Assembly: GCA_017937685.1 (NCBI GenBank)
Contig: JAGBDD010000097.1
Span: 1-57,932 of the forward strand
DNA length: 57,932 nt
Direction: 5' to 3'
Source: Thermoguttaceae bacterium
GTDB lineage: Bacteria; Planctomycetota; Planctomycetia; Pirellulales; Thermoguttaceae
Both the position numbers and the translations under genes were made by a program. Under the pieces are notes generated by a model. The model was given only the letters and a program-made list of their open reading frames with translations, did not search any database and was not told where the DNA came from. Positions 7,858 through 17,413 of this stretch are shown here, in pieces. How positions within the stretch are numbered: the stretch's first letter is position 1; the number at the start of each line of letters is the position of its first letter.

Positions 7858-10800
7858 ATGTCGAACGATACCCCGCTCGCCGACGGCGCTCCGTCGCAAG
7901 GCGCGAATTTCCCGCAAAACGAAGAGGCGCTCGTCCGCCGTTGGCGCGAACTCGGCGTCTACCAAGAATCGCTCAAACGCCGCCGCGCGTCGAACAAAGG
8001 AACCTTCGTCTTTTACGAAGGCCCGCCGACCGCCAACGGCGTTCCGCACCCGGGCCACTGCTTAACTCGCGCTATTAAAGACCTTTATCCGCGTTACAAA
8101 ACGATGAAGGGCTATCTTTGCGAACGCAAAGCCGGTTGGGACACGCACGGTCTTCCGGTCGAAGTCGAAGTCGGCAAAGAGCTGGTCGCGGCGGGACTTA
8201 TCGCGGAAAACTCGAAGGAGGAAATCGAAAAGTTCGGCCTCGAACCGTTCGTTCACCGCTGCATCGAAAACGTCTTCCGCTACACGTCGCAATGGGAAGA
8301 GCTGACCGAGCGCATCGGTTTTTGGGTCGACCTGAAAAACGCTTACGTTACCTATCATAAGTCGTTCGTCGAAAGCGTTTGGTTCGCGCTCAAGAATTTC
8401 TTCGACCGCGGTCTCCTTTACCAAGGGCACAAGATCGTTTGGTGGTGGGCGCAGGGCGGCACCGCGCTTTCGTCCGGCGAAGTCGGCCAAGGTTACCGCG
8501 AAGTCGGCGACCCGAGCGTTTTCGTTCGCTTCCCGCTCCTAAACGACGGCGCCGACGAGCGTTTCGCGAACGTCGATCTCCTCGTTTGGACGACGACGCC
8601 TTGGACGCTCCCGAGCAACCAATTCGCGGCGGTTCACCCCGATCTCGAATACTCGGTCGTTCAAATGAAGACGCCGGAAGGGGAAGCGGACGGGAACCCG
8701 GTCGTTCTCGCGTCGGCGCTCGTCGAAGCGGTCGCGACGAAAGCGAAACGGACGGCGGAAGTTCTTTTCACCGTCGGCGGCAAAGACTTGCTCGGCAAGC
8801 GTTACGTTCCGCCGTTCGACTATTATTACAAAACGCTCGGCGACAAGAAGGGCTCCCTCAAAGACGGCGGCGAAGACTACCTCGCTTGGCGCGTTTGCCC
8901 GGCCCTCTTCGTTACGACCGATTCCGGAACCGGCCTCGTTCACGAAGCCCCGGCGTTCGGCGAAGTCGACTACGATCTTCTCGTCGAGCAAAAGGCGCGC
9001 TTCGTCGACGGTCAGGGCCCGGACTTGATCTGCGCCGTCGCCGCCAACGGCAAATTCACCGACGCGGCGCCCGATTACGAAGGTCGCTGGGTCAAGGAAT
9101 GCGACAAGGACATTTCGCGCAACCTCAAAGAACGCGGGATTTTGTTCCACCTCGAACAATATCTGCACGATTATCCGTTCTGCTGGCGCGCGCCGAACGA
9201 TCCGCTCATCCAATACCCGCGCAAGAGCTGGTTCGTCAAAACGACGAAGTTCGTCGACAAAATGCTCGCGAACAACGCCGAAATCAACTGGCTCCCGGAA
9301 CACATCAAAGACGGGCGCTTCGGCAACTTCCTCGCGACGAACGTCGACTGGGCCCTTTCCCGCGAACGCTTCTGGGGAACGCCGCTCCCGGTTTGGGTTT
9401 GCGAAGAAACCGGCTACCAAGAGGCGATCGGCTCTTACGACGAACTCCTCGCGAAACCGAGCGTCGCCGGAACCGACGTTTGGGCCGCCGCTCGCGACAA
9501 AGCTAAAGCCGAAAAAGGCGACGCTTGGAGCGAAAAAGACGACGAGCTTTGGGAACACCTCAAAGTTCACAAGCCGTATATCGACGCGGTCGTTTACGAC
9601 TCGCCGAAGGCGCCGGGCGCGAAGATGCGTCGCGTTCCGGAAGTCATCGACTGCTGGTTCGACTCCGGCGCGATGCCGTTCGCGCAGCTCGGCTATCCGC
9701 ACAAGGAAGGCTCTAAAGAGTTGTTCGAAGCGAACTTCCCGGCGGACTTCATTAGCGAAGCGATCGACCAAACGCGCGGTTGGTTCTATTCGCAGCTCGC
9801 GATTTCGACGCTCCTTTTCGGCGACGAAGCGTCGGGGAATCCGACGAAAGCGTTCCCGCACCCGTTCAAAAACTGCATCGTTCTTGGGCTTATGCTCGCC
9901 GAATGGTACGAGAACAACGCCGACAAGAACGACATTCGCTTGACCGAAAAAGAAGCGCTCGAAGCGTTCGGCAAAGGCAAGTTCGCCAAGCGCGTCGGAA
10001 AGATGTCGAAGTCGCTCAAGAACTACCGCCTGCCGAAGGAAATCTTCGACAAATACGGCGCCGACGCGCTCCGTTGGTACTTCTTCGCGAACCAAGCGCC
10101 TTGGAACTCCATCGTTTACAGCGAAAACTCGATCAAAGACTCGATGCCGGAGTTCATCATTCGTCTTTGGAACGTCGTTTCGTTCTTCAACGTTTACCAA
10201 AAGATCGACGGTTTCGCGCCGGAGAAAGAAATCGACCTCGCCGCCGCGAAGGCCGCCGGGTCGAACCTGACGCCGGAAATCCTCGCGACCGCCGCGTCGT
10301 ATCGCCCGATTTCGGAGCGCGCCGAACTCGACCGCTGGATTTTGAGCGAACTCAACGCGACCGTTAAAGCCGTCGACGAACGAATGGACGCTTACGACCA
10401 CTTCGCGGCTTGCGGGCAAATTTCGGCGTTCGTCGACTCCCTCTCGAACTGGTACGTTCGCCGCAGTCGCGACCGTTTCTGGTCGGGCGAAGAGTCGACG
10501 ACGAAAGCGGACGCGTACTGGACGCTTTACGAGTCGCTCTTGACGCTCTCGAAACTGATCGCGCCGTTCGTTCCGTTCCTCGCCGAGCGGATTTGGCTCC
10601 AACTGACCGAAAACTTCGGCGACGCGGCCCTTTGCAGCGTTCACCTTTGCGATTACCCGGTCGCCGACGAAACCGCGATCGACGAAGCGCTCTCGAAGCG
10701 AATGGCGCAAGTTCGCGAAATCGTTTCGCTCGGTCGCAACGCCCGAATGGCGTCGAAGCTGAAGGTGCGTCAACCGCTCTCCGGCGTCGAAATCGTTATG

Positions 10801-11442
10801 GGGGACGCCGCCGACGTCGCCGCGGTCTCGCCTTACGTCGCGCTGATCGAGGAAGAGCTGAACGTCAAATCGGCGAACTTCATCGAGCGCGCCGACCAAT
10901 ACGTTTCCTACGCGGTCGTCCCGGACTTCAAGAAACTCGGCCCGAAACTCGGCAAACTCCTTCCGAGCGTCAAGAAAGCGCTCTCCGGTATCGACGGCGC
11001 CGCCGCGAACGCCGAACTCGCCGCGTCCGGAACGCTCAAACTGACGCTCGACTCCGGCGAAACGGTCGAACTGACGACCGAAGAAGTCCAAGTTCGCCTC
11101 CAAGCGAAAGAAGGCTTCGCCGCCGCGCAAAGCGCTTCCTGCGTCGTCGTCCTCGCGACCGAGCTGACGCCGGAGCTGATCGTCGAAGGGCGCGCCCGCG
11201 AACTCGTTCGCGCGATCCAAGACCGCCGCAAGGAACTGAACTGCGATTACGTCGACCGCGTCGTCGTCGGGCTCGTCTCCGACGCCGCCGAAGTCCGCGA
11301 AGCCGCCGAAACGAAAGCGGATTACGTCAAGGGCGAAACCCTTTGCGTCGACCTCCGTTTCGAAGCGCTCGACGGCGTCGAACCGACCGAAGTCAAGGTC
11401 GACGGCGCGACGGTCGCCGTTTACGTCAAAATCGCGCGCTAA
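7858..11442 (+). CDS. ileS: Isoleucine--tRNA ligase (eukaryote-like IleRS2 type)
   Basis: Charges tRNA(Ile). The 1194 residues are longer than the bacterial IleRS1 (about 930). The HIGH site is HPGH (near residue 64) within [20 protein letters not shown], and the KMSKS site reads KMSKSLKNY (near 717). Both contexts match the type 2 enzymes found in eukaryotes and in some bacteria, and no C-terminal zinc-knuckle cysteines are seen. The tryptophan-rich [16 protein letters not shown] segment and [12 protein letters not shown] confirm the family. Type 2 enzymes are generally insensitive to mupirocin, which is expected but not shown here. The ATG at 7858 is preceded by AAAGAG at 9-nt spacing. The gene lies 96 nt after the phosphorylase and may be cotranscribed with it. 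Confidence 0.97.
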   Translation: MSNDTPLADGAPSQGANFPQNEEALVRRWRELGVYQESLKRRRASNKGTFVFYEGPPTANGVPHPGHCLTRAIKDLYPRYKTMKGYLCERKAGWDTHGLPVEVEVGKELVAAGLIAENSKEEIEKFGLEPFVHRCIENVFRYTSQWEELTERIGFWVDLKNAYVTYHKSFVESVWFALKNFFDRGLLYQGHKIVWWWAQGGTALSSGEVGQGYREVGDPSVFVRFPLLNDGADERFANVDLLVWTTTPWTLPSNQFAAVHPDLEYSVVQMKTPEGEADGNPVVLASALVEAVATKAKRTAEVLFTVGGKDLLGKRYVPPFDYYYKTLGDKKGSLKDGGEDYLAWRVCPALFVTTDSGTGLVHEAPAFGEVDYDLLVEQKARFVDGQGPDLICAVAANGKFTDAAPDYEGRWVKECDKDISRNLKERGILFHLEQYLHDYPFCWRAPNDPLIQYPRKSWFVKTTKFVDKMLANNAEINWLPEHIKDGRFGNFLATNVDWALSRERFWGTPLPVWVCEETGYQEAIGSYDELLAKPSVAGTDVWAAARDKAKAEKGDAWSEKDDELWEHLKVHKPYIDAVVYDSPKAPGAKMRRVPEVIDCWFDSGAMPFAQLGYPHKEGSKELFEANFPADFISEAIDQTRGWFYSQLAISTLLFGDEASGNPTKAFPHPFKNCIVLGLMLAEWYENNADKNDIRLTEKEALEAFGKGKFAKRVGKMSKSLKNYRLPKEIFDKYGADALRWYFFANQAPWNSIVYSENSIKDSMPEFIIRLWNVVSFFNVYQKIDGFAPEKEIDLAAAKAAGSNLTPEILATAASYRPISERAELDRWILSELNATVKAVDERMDAYDHFAACGQISAFVDSLSNWYVRRSRDRFWSGEESTTKADAYWTLYESLLTLSKLIAPFVPFLAERIWLQLTENFGDAALCSVHLCDYPVADETAIDEALSKRMAQVREIVSLGRNARMASKLKVRQPLSGVEIVMGDAADVAAVSPYVALIEEELNVKSANFIERADQYVSYAVVPDFKKLGPKLGKLLPSVKKALSGIDGAAANAELAASGTLKLTLDSGETVELTTEEVQVRLQAKEGFAAAQSASCVVVLATELTPELIVEGRARELVRAIQDRRKELNCDYVDRVVVGLVSDAAEVREAAETKADYVKGETLCVDLRFEALDGVEPTEVKVDGATVAVYVKIAR

Positions 11443-11463
11443 GCGTTCGATTTTTCCCGTTTA

Positions 11464-11498
11464 CGAACCGCGCCGACGTTCGCCGTCGGCGCGGTTCG
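11464..11498 (+). terminator. Strong 15-bp hairpin after ileS
   Basis: 15 perfect base pairs (11464-11478 with 11484-11498) enclose a 5-nt loop, starting 21 nt after the ileS stop. There is no T-tract after the stem, so it may be a transcript 3'-end stabiliser or an atypical terminator. Confidence 0.5.
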
Positions 11499-11571
11499 CT
11501 CGGCTTCGCTCCGCGAAAATTTCGTTTCATTTTCCAATAAGCGTTTTTCATTTCGTAAAAGGGCTTTTCTT

Positions 11572-12213
11572 ATGGCTAAAAAACTTCCGATCGCGGTCTT
11601 GATTTCCGGAACGGGCCGCACCTTGAAAAACCTGATCGATCGCATCGAAGCGGGCAAACTCGACGTCGAAATTCGTCTCGTCGTTTCTAGTTCGAAATCC
11701 GCGCCCGGCCTCCAATACGCCGAACAAAACCGTATTCCGGTCGCCGTTGTTCAAAGTTCGGAATTTGTCGGAAAACAAGAATTTAGCGCCGCCGTGTTCG
11801 ACGCTTGCCGCAAGGCGCAAGTCGAATACGTCGCGATGGCCGGTTATTTGAAACTTCTTGAAATTCCGGAAGATTTCGACAACAAAGTGTTGAACATTCA
11901 CCCGTCGTTGCTTCCGAAGTTTGGCGGCGAAGGGTTTTACGGTCGCCGCGTTCACCACGCCGTGCTTGCCGCCGAACCCAAAGAAACAAAAAGCGGCGCG
12001 ACCGTCCACTTCGTCAACAACGTTTACGACGACGGCCCGAGGATTATGCAAATGGAAGTCGAAGTTAAAGAAGACGACACCATCGAATCGCTGAGCGACC
12101 GCGTTCTCCAAGAAGCCGAGTTCGAACTCTACCCGATCGTCCTTCAAGCGTTCGCCGAAGGCCGCGTTAAAAAGAACGCGAAAGGCGAATATTACGTTGA
12201 AAACGCGAAATAA
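11572..12213 (+). CDS. purN: Phosphoribosylglycinamide formyltransferase
   Basis: Transfers a formyl group from 10-formyltetrahydrofolate to GAR in de novo purine synthesis (cytoplasm). The 213 residues match PurN in length. The SGTGRTLKNLID loop near the N-terminus binds the GAR phosphate. NIHPSLLPKFGGEGFYG contains the catalytic Asn and His, and YDDGPRIMQ carries the downstream catalytic Asp. AAAGGG lies about 10 nt before the ATG. No other pur genes are adjacent. The nearby purine phosphorylase is salvage rather than synthesis, so this is not a purine operon. Confidence 0.93.
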   Translation: MAKKLPIAVLISGTGRTLKNLIDRIEAGKLDVEIRLVVSSSKSAPGLQYAEQNRIPVAVVQSSEFVGKQEFSAAVFDACRKAQVEYVAMAGYLKLLEIPEDFDNKVLNIHPSLLPKFGGEGFYGRRVHHAVLAAEPKETKSGATVHFVNNVYDDGPRIMQMEVEVKEDDTIESLSDRVLQEAEFELYPIVLQAFAEGRVKKNAKGEYYVENAK

Positions 12214-12376
12214 AAAGCTCTCCTAAACCGCGTTGTTTCGTTGCTTAACAGCAACTTTTCGTCGACCGTTTCGCCGCGTCGTCTTCGCTCGCGGCGGAAC
12301 GGTTTTATTCCGTCCGTTCCCATTCGACGCGAGCCGTTTTCGCCGACGTTGCGCCGCCTTACCGAAAGTTTAACGA

Positions 12377-13939
12377 ATGCCGTCTTTACCGCTCCTTTTA
12401 ACCGGTCTTTTTTTTGCCGCGATCCTCGCCATCGCGGCTTGGGGGATGAAAAAAACGCAGAACGTGAACGACTTCCTTCTCGGAGGCGGCGTTCTCGGCC
12501 CTTGGATTCTCGCGATTTCTTACGGCGCGGCGTATTTTAGCGCGGTCGTTTTCATCGGATTCGCCGGGCAATACGGTTGGGTAAGTTCGTACAAAGCGCT
12601 TTGGGTCGGCGTCGGAAACGCGGTTCTCGGCGGCTTGGTCGCTTGGCTCGTTTTGGGGCGGCGCACGCGAACGATGACGCGGCGGCTGAACGCGTCGACG
12701 ACGCCGGAATTTTTCGCGACGCGCTACGGTTCCGACGGAATGAAAATCGCCGGAGCGTCGATTATCTTTCTCTTTTTGCTCCCCTACACCGCGTCGGTTT
12801 TCGCCGGGTTGACGTATCTTTTCACCGAAGTTTTCCACGTTTCGCTCTTCGTCGCGCTCACCGCGGTCGTCGCCGTTACGGGACTTTATATCGTCTTCGG
12901 CGGGTACAAAGCGGCGGCGCGCATCGACTTCCTGCAAGGGATCGTTATGTTCTTCGGCGCGACGGCGATGGTTTGGTTCGTCGCGCGTCGTTTCGCCGGC
13001 GAATACGGCGGATACGGCGCGGCGTTCGCGAACGCGTCGGAGCTTTACCGACTTCGCCTCGAAGGCGCGGCGGGCGAGCTTCAAGTCGCGCCGGTCGACC
13101 CGATTTCTCCCCTTGTTTTCTGGTCGGTCGTCTTTATGACGTCGATCGCGCCTTGGGGGATGCCGCAAATGGTTCACAAGTATTACGCGATTAAAGACGA
13201 AGGCCAAATCGTCAAAGGCGCGGTCGTTTGTTTCGTTTTTGCGCTGTTGGTCGGTTGCGCGGCGTACCTGACCGGCGCTTTTTCGCACCTCCTTCCGCCG
13301 GAAATCCTTGAAAAAACGTTGACGAACGGCGCGATCGACCCGCAGAAACTCGTTCCGATTATGTTGGTCGAGTGCCTGCCGCAATGGTTCTTGGCGATCA
13401 TTTTGCTGTTGGTGCTTTCGGCGTCGATGTCGACGCTCTGTTCGTTGGCGTTGGTTTCTTCGGCGGCGGTCGGGGTCGACCTTGTTAAAGGGTATATCGC
13501 GCCGAACGCCTCGGAAAAAACGCACTTGACGATTTTCCGCGTTTGTTGCGCCGTTTTCATTTTCTGCGCCTATTTTATCGCGCTTTTCAATCCGTCCTGG
13601 ATCGTCGCGCTAACGTCGCTGAGTTGGGGCGCGGTCGCGGGCGCGTTTTTGGCGCCGTATATGTACGGCCTCTATTGGCGACGGACGACGAAAGCGGGCG
13701 CGATCGCCGGAATGATCGCCGGTTTAGTCGTCGCGAACGGATTTTATTGGGGACTTTTCGTCGTCGAGGGCGCGGGCGTCGCGAAGAAATTGTCGCCGCT
13801 GGTCGCGTCGGTCGCGATGCTCGTTCCGTTCGTCGTCGTTCCGTTGGTCAGTTTGCTTTCGAAACCGCTCGATCCGGAACGCGTCGCGAAAGCGTTTGGC
13901 GACGACGCGACCTCCGAAAAAACCGACGCGGCGGCCTAA
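12377..13939 (+). CDS. Sodium:solute symporter family (SSS) transporter
   Basis: An inner-membrane secondary transporter of 520 residues with about 13 hydrophobic segments. The start has the SSS hallmark (WGMKKTQNVNDFLLGGGVLG), followed by the family-typical ISYGAAYFSAVVFIGFAG and the TPEFFATRYG loop. SSS members import solutes such as pantothenate, proline, sugars or short acids with Na+. The substrate cannot be chosen from sequence; the general pattern is nearest to the PanF/proline branch. The last 20 residues are polar and likely cytoplasmic. The ribosome binding site is weak (CGAAAG about 8 nt before ATG). The 163-nt gap before it shows no clear promoter, so it may be read through from purN. 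Confidence 0.88.
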   Translation: MPSLPLLLTGLFFAAILAIAAWGMKKTQNVNDFLLGGGVLGPWILAISYGAAYFSAVVFIGFAGQYGWVSSYKALWVGVGNAVLGGLVAWLVLGRRTRTMTRRLNASTTPEFFATRYGSDGMKIAGASIIFLFLLPYTASVFAGLTYLFTEVFHVSLFVALTAVVAVTGLYIVFGGYKAAARIDFLQGIVMFFGATAMVWFVARRFAGEYGGYGAAFANASELYRLRLEGAAGELQVAPVDPISPLVFWSVVFMTSIAPWGMPQMVHKYYAIKDEGQIVKGAVVCFVFALLVGCAAYLTGAFSHLLPPEILEKTLTNGAIDPQKLVPIMLVECLPQWFLAIILLLVLSASMSTLCSLALVSSAAVGVDLVKGYIAPNASEKTHLTIFRVCCAVFIFCAYFIALFNPSWIVALTSLSWGAVAGAFLAPYMYGLYWRRTTKAGAIAGMIAGLVVANGFYWGLFVVEGAGVAKKLSPLVASVAMLVPFVVVPLVSLLSKPLDPERVAKAFGDDATSEKTDAAA

Positions 13940-13960
13940 CGCGCCGCTCTCGAAATTTCG

Positions 13961-13996
13961 CGCTTTCGGCGGCGCGAATCCGTTCCGCCGAAAGCG
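13961..13996 (+). terminator. Hairpin after the symporter gene
   Basis: A perfect 12-bp inverted repeat (13961-13972 with 13985-13996), 21 nt after the stop, without a following T-tract. Confidence 0.4.
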
Positions 13997-14036
13997 AGTA
14001 AAAACGACAAAATCTTAAAAAAAGCCGAAAACACTC

Positions 14037-14066
14037 TTGCGTCGCGGGGGCGAAATAAGGTATACT
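14037..14066 (+). promoter_or_regulatory. Promoter of the S41 protease gene
   Basis: TTGCGT at 14037-14042, an 18-nt spacer and TATACT at 14061-14066. The implied leader to the ATG at 14276 is about 205 nt. Confidence 0.5.
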
Positions 14067-14275
14067 TCCCGCGACCTTTTCTCGACGACCGCGACGCCGA
14101 GCGCCGTTTTTCCGCCGCTCCGTCGCTCGTAAACGGCTTGAAAAGTCGAAAAATTCCGCCCGACGACGCAAGAAAACGCCGTTCGCGGCAACAAAGAAAC
14201 GGGGCGCGACGCGTTGCGAGCGTTCGCGCCCTTAAATTCGCCCAAATCGGCCAACTTGAACGCAAAGGACGTCGA

Positions 14276-16495
14276 ATGACTACAATTTACGCCGGGAAAA
14301 AATTTCGATTGGCGTCGTTATTGTTAATCTTCTCGCTAACGCTCGCCGCCTGCGGTTTCGCGGCGCCTCCGGCGAACGACTCGAACGCGCCCCTCGCCCC
14401 GAACGCTCGCGATCGTTTGATCGCGATCAACTTCACGCGGCTCCTCGAAATTCGACACGTTTCGAAAAAGAAGATCGACGAAGGCGTCTCCCAACGCGGT
14501 TTCGAACTCTTTTTGAAAGCGGTCGACCCGACCAAAATTTACTTGACGAGCCAAGACGTCGCCGAGTTCGAAGCGCAATACGCGAAAGACTGCGCCCTTA
14601 AAGCGAAAGAAGGCAAACTCGACGCCGCGTTCGCCGTTTACAATCGCTTCCTGCAACGCGTCGACGAACGAGTCGCCCTCGCGCAAAAAACGCTCGACGA
14701 AAACAACTTCGACTTTACCGTCGACGAAGAATTTATTCGCGAACCGGAACTCCTCGACTACGCGAAAAGCGACGCGGAAGTCGCCGACCGTATGCGCCGC
14801 CGCGTCAAGTTCGAACTCCTCGCGCTTGAAGCGGAAAAACGCGACGAAGAAAAGGAAAAAGCCGACGCGCCCGAAACGAACGCGACCGCCGAAGCGCCGG
14901 AACCGATCGTCCCGGGTCGCGCCGAAGACCCGATTTCGAAACTCAAGCGCCGTTATTCGACGTTGCAAAAGCGTTTCCATCAAACGTCGAACGACGACCT
15001 GCTCGAAATCTACCTGACCGCGATCGCGAACGCTTACGACCCGCACACGACCTTTATGTCGCCGAAATCTTACGAAAACTTTATGATTCAAATTAGCTTG
15101 AATCTCGAAGGGATCGGCGCGACGCTCCAATGGGACGACGGTTACACCATCGTTAAACGCATCGTCAAGGGGAGCCCGGCGGAAAAACAAGGCGAACTCA
15201 AAATCGAAGACAAAATCGTCGGCGTCGGCCAAGGCGTCGACGGCGAAATCGAGGACGTCGTCGATATGAAGCTGACCGACGTCGTCGAAAAAATCCGCGG
15301 CAAAGGCGGCACGACCGTCCGTTTGGAAGTCGTTTCCGAAGACGGCAAACGCAAGATCGTCCCGATCGTTCGCGAAAAGATCGACCTCGAAGACTCCGCC
15401 GCGCAAAGCGCCGTTTTCGTCCTTTATCAAAAGGCCGACGGAACGGTCGAACTCGTCGACGAAGCGGACGCCGAAACGAAAAAGCCGGCCGACGCGGTCG
15501 CTCAACTGAAAGTCGGCGTGATCGACCTGCCGAGTTTTTACCTCGATATGAAGGCGAAAAACAGCGGCGACGCCGGACGCAGCTCCGCGACCGACGTTGA
15601 AAAATACCTTGAAGAGTTCAACGCGAAAGGCGTCGACGCTTGCGTTCTCGACCTCCGTTACAACGGCGGCGGGTCGCTTCCGGAGGCCGTTTCGCTGACC
15701 GGGCTTTTCATCGAAACCGGCTCCGTCGTCCAAGTGAAGCCGTCCGAATTTGGGCCCGACCGCGCGCGTTCGTTGAACGACCCCGACCCGAAAGTCGTTT
15801 GGAAGAAACCGCTCGTCGTCCTGACGAGCCGCTTGAGCGCGTCGGCGAGCGAAATTTTCGCCGGAGCGATTCGCGACTACGGTCGCGGACTCGTCGTCGG
15901 CGACGAAACGACGCACGGCAAGGGCTCGGTGCAAAGTATGAACGAAATTTCGAGCGTTCTCTTCAACTCCTTGATGCGCGAAGCCCCGAATTTCGGCGCG
16001 ATGAAGGTTACGATTCAAGGGTTCTACCTGCCGAGCGGCGTTTCTCCGCAGTTGCAGGGCGTCCCGTCGCACGTCGTTCTTCCGCAGTTCACGAGCGTTC
16101 TCGAAGACATTGCGGAATCCGACCTCGACTACCCGTTGACGTTCCCGAAAATCGAACCGGCGCGCTACCCGAAATTCAACCTGACTTCGCCGAGCGTCGT
16201 CGAATCGGTCGCGAAAAAGTCGGCCGCTCGCGTCGCCGCGTCGGAAGATTTCGGCAAAGAAATCGAAAAGATGGAGCTGTATCGAACGAGCAAACTCCGC
16301 AAAGCGACGCCGCTTAACCGCGAAAAATACTTCGCGGAACTCGACAAACTCGACGCGAACAAAGAGGAAACCGAGAAGATGGAAGAAATCGTCAACGGCG
16401 AATCCGGCGTCGAACGCGACTATTACCTCGACGAAGCGTTGCGCTTGACCCGCGACTATTGCGAAGCGCTGCAAACGCAACAACTCGCGCTCTAA
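14276..16495 (+). CDS. prc: Tail-specific (Prc-type) S41 lipoprotein protease
   Basis: A periplasmic processing protease of 739 residues. The start at 14276 has AAAGGAC upstream and begins a lipoprotein signal with lipobox LAAC (Cys26), so the enzyme is probably membrane-anchored. It has the N-terminal domain seen in Prc (RLLEIRHVSKKKIDEGVSQR), a PDZ domain (about 275-365, GIGATLQWDDGYTIVKRI...GSPAEKQG), and the S41 catalytic core with Ser523 (SASASE) and Lys549 (THGKGSVQ) as the Ser-Lys dyad. A C-terminal helical tail follows. Family members degrade or trim envelope proteins and regulate peptidoglycan hydrolases. The region around residues 190-225 is an acidic, Ala/Glu-rich insert. A bidirectional terminator separates it from birA on the other strand. 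Confidence 0.92.
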   Translation: MTTIYAGKKFRLASLLLIFSLTLAACGFAAPPANDSNAPLAPNARDRLIAINFTRLLEIRHVSKKKIDEGVSQRGFELFLKAVDPTKIYLTSQDVAEFEAQYAKDCALKAKEGKLDAAFAVYNRFLQRVDERVALAQKTLDENNFDFTVDEEFIREPELLDYAKSDAEVADRMRRRVKFELLALEAEKRDEEKEKADAPETNATAEAPEPIVPGRAEDPISKLKRRYSTLQKRFHQTSNDDLLEIYLTAIANAYDPHTTFMSPKSYENFMIQISLNLEGIGATLQWDDGYTIVKRIVKGSPAEKQGELKIEDKIVGVGQGVDGEIEDVVDMKLTDVVEKIRGKGGTTVRLEVVSEDGKRKIVPIVREKIDLEDSAAQSAVFVLYQKADGTVELVDEADAETKKPADAVAQLKVGVIDLPSFYLDMKAKNSGDAGRSSATDVEKYLEEFNAKGVDACVLDLRYNGGGSLPEAVSLTGLFIETGSVVQVKPSEFGPDRARSLNDPDPKVVWKKPLVVLTSRLSASASEIFAGAIRDYGRGLVVGDETTHGKGSVQSMNEISSVLFNSLMREAPNFGAMKVTIQGFYLPSGVSPQLQGVPSHVVLPQFTSVLEDIAESDLDYPLTFPKIEPARYPKFNLTSPSVVESVAKKSAARVAASEDFGKEIEKMELYRTSKLRKATPLNREKYFAELDKLDANKEETEKMEEIVNGESGVERDYYLDEALRLTRDYCEALQTQQLAL

Positions 16496-16549
16496 TCGCG
16501 CCCGATTTCGCTCCGTTCGCTTAACGGAAGCGACCGTTTAACGGCGAAA

Positions 16550-16593
16550 GAAGCGCCGCGCTCGACCGTTCGCGTCGACGCGGCGCTTCTTTT
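16550..16593. terminator. Bidirectional terminator between prc and birA
   Basis: An 11-bp perfect stem (16550-16560 with 16579-16589) with TTTT after it on the plus strand and an A-rich stretch before it. It sits between convergent stops at 16495 and 16607. Confidence 0.65.
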
Positions 16594-16606
16594 CGCGCTT
16601 TTAACG

Positions 16607-17242
16607 CTATCTAACGTCGCGCTCCAGCGTTCGCCGAACGACGCGAATCGCAAACTCCGTCCGAACCGCGTCGACGTCGAACGCGTTCCCCGCCGCTTTT
16701 TCGCCGATTTCGCCGCTCAGCTCCGCCAACGAAACGACGCGCTCTCGCAACTCCGGCGGCGCTTCGGTCGACCGATTCCCGACGTTGACGCCGACGCCGA
16801 CGACGAGAAACTCCGCGTTCGGCGATTCGATCAAAATCCCGGCCAACTTCCGTTCGCCGACGTAAACGTCGTTCGGCGGCTTCACCCAAATTTCGGCGTT
16901 CGGCGCGAACTCCCGAGCCGTCGCCGCGACCGCGTCCGCGACCCGCAACGAAAGCGCCGCGCTCTCCCGACGCGTCAGCCGAAAATCGCGCCAACGAGCG
17001 ATCAGCGAAAAAGTCAGCGCGCCGTCCCAAGCGGCCCAAGTATGCTCGCCGCGTCCGCGCCCCGCCGTTTGCCGCTCCGCGCCGACCCCAAACGGAGTCG
17101 CCGTCGTCTCGTTCGCCGTTCGAATCCAATCTTTCGCCCAATCGTTTGTCGAGCCGACCGTCTCCAACCAAAGCGCGCCCGCGATCTTCGCTCGCCGCGC
17201 GATTTCTTCGGCGTTTATCCGTCGCGTTTCCCTTCTTTCCAT
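16607..17242 (-). CDS. birA: Biotin--[acetyl-CoA-carboxylase] ligase, monofunctional
   Basis: Attaches biotin to biotin-dependent carboxylases via biotinyl-AMP. The 211 residues contain only the catalytic and C-terminal parts; the N-terminal helix-turn-helix of regulatory BirA is absent, so it should not act as a repressor. The nucleotide loop ERQTAGRGRGEHTW (about 57-70) and the lysine-bearing KPPNDVYVGERKLAGILIE are clear. In the latter the usual KWPND reads KPPND, a Trp-to-Pro change at a conserved spot. The ATG at 17242 has GAAGGAAA immediately upstream. The divergent promoter at 17263-17291 is only about 20 nt away, so the two genes may share control sequences. Confidence 0.9.
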   Translation of the reverse strand: MERRETRRINAEEIARRAKIAGALWLETVGSTNDWAKDWIRTANETTATPFGVGAERQTAGRGRGEHTWAAWDGALTFSLIARWRDFRLTRRESAALSLRVADAVAATAREFAPNAEIWVKPPNDVYVGERKLAGILIESPNAEFLVVGVGVNVGNRSTEAPPELRERVVSLAELSGEIGEKAAGNAFDVDAVRTEFAIRVVRRTLERDVR

Positions 17243-17262
17243 TTTCCTTCCGTTTTTTGCTC

Positions 17263-17291
17263 TTGACGTTTCGCGCCTAATTTGTTATACC
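17263..17291 (+). promoter_or_regulatory. Promoter of the first beta-rich secreted protein
   Basis: TTGACG at 17263-17268, a 17-nt spacer and TATACC at 17286-17291. A second possible -10 (TATTAT, 17303-17308) follows. The start reading at 17282 would lie within this element, so the later ATG at 17414 is preferred. Confidence 0.55.
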
Positions 17292-17413
17292 CCGACGTCG
17301 GTTATTATAGCGCCGCGACGCAAAACTTCCAGCGGCCCTTAAATAACGACGCCGTTTCGCTTTTCAACGTTTTACCGTCCGACCGTCCGGTCGGCGCCGA
17401 TTCGAGGTCGATT

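Larger units (their letters stand above)
13940..14275. other. Intergenic region before the S41 protease
   Basis: 336 nt with no gene. It holds a 12-bp hairpin (13961-13996), a promoter (14037-14066) and a leader of about 205 nt. An in-frame upstream extension of the protease exists here but is Arg-rich and precedes the signal peptide, so it is treated as non-coding. Confidence 0.6.

Noticed and set aside
8539..11220. 893-codon open frame antisense to ileS
   Set aside because: It is complementary to the IleRS gene with all its motifs, and the translated text is Arg/Val/Phe-rich. Such frames also cover aspS (4864-6597), prc (14336-16483) and several other genes, as expected from the codon bias.
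14138..14275. Upstream extension of the S41 protease
   Set aside because: Arg-rich and precedes a lipoprotein signal that should be at the N-terminus; AAAGGAC supports 14276.
17282..17413. Upstream extension of the first beta-rich protein
   Set aside because: It would start within the -10 region at 17286-17291 and would place the signal peptide internally.
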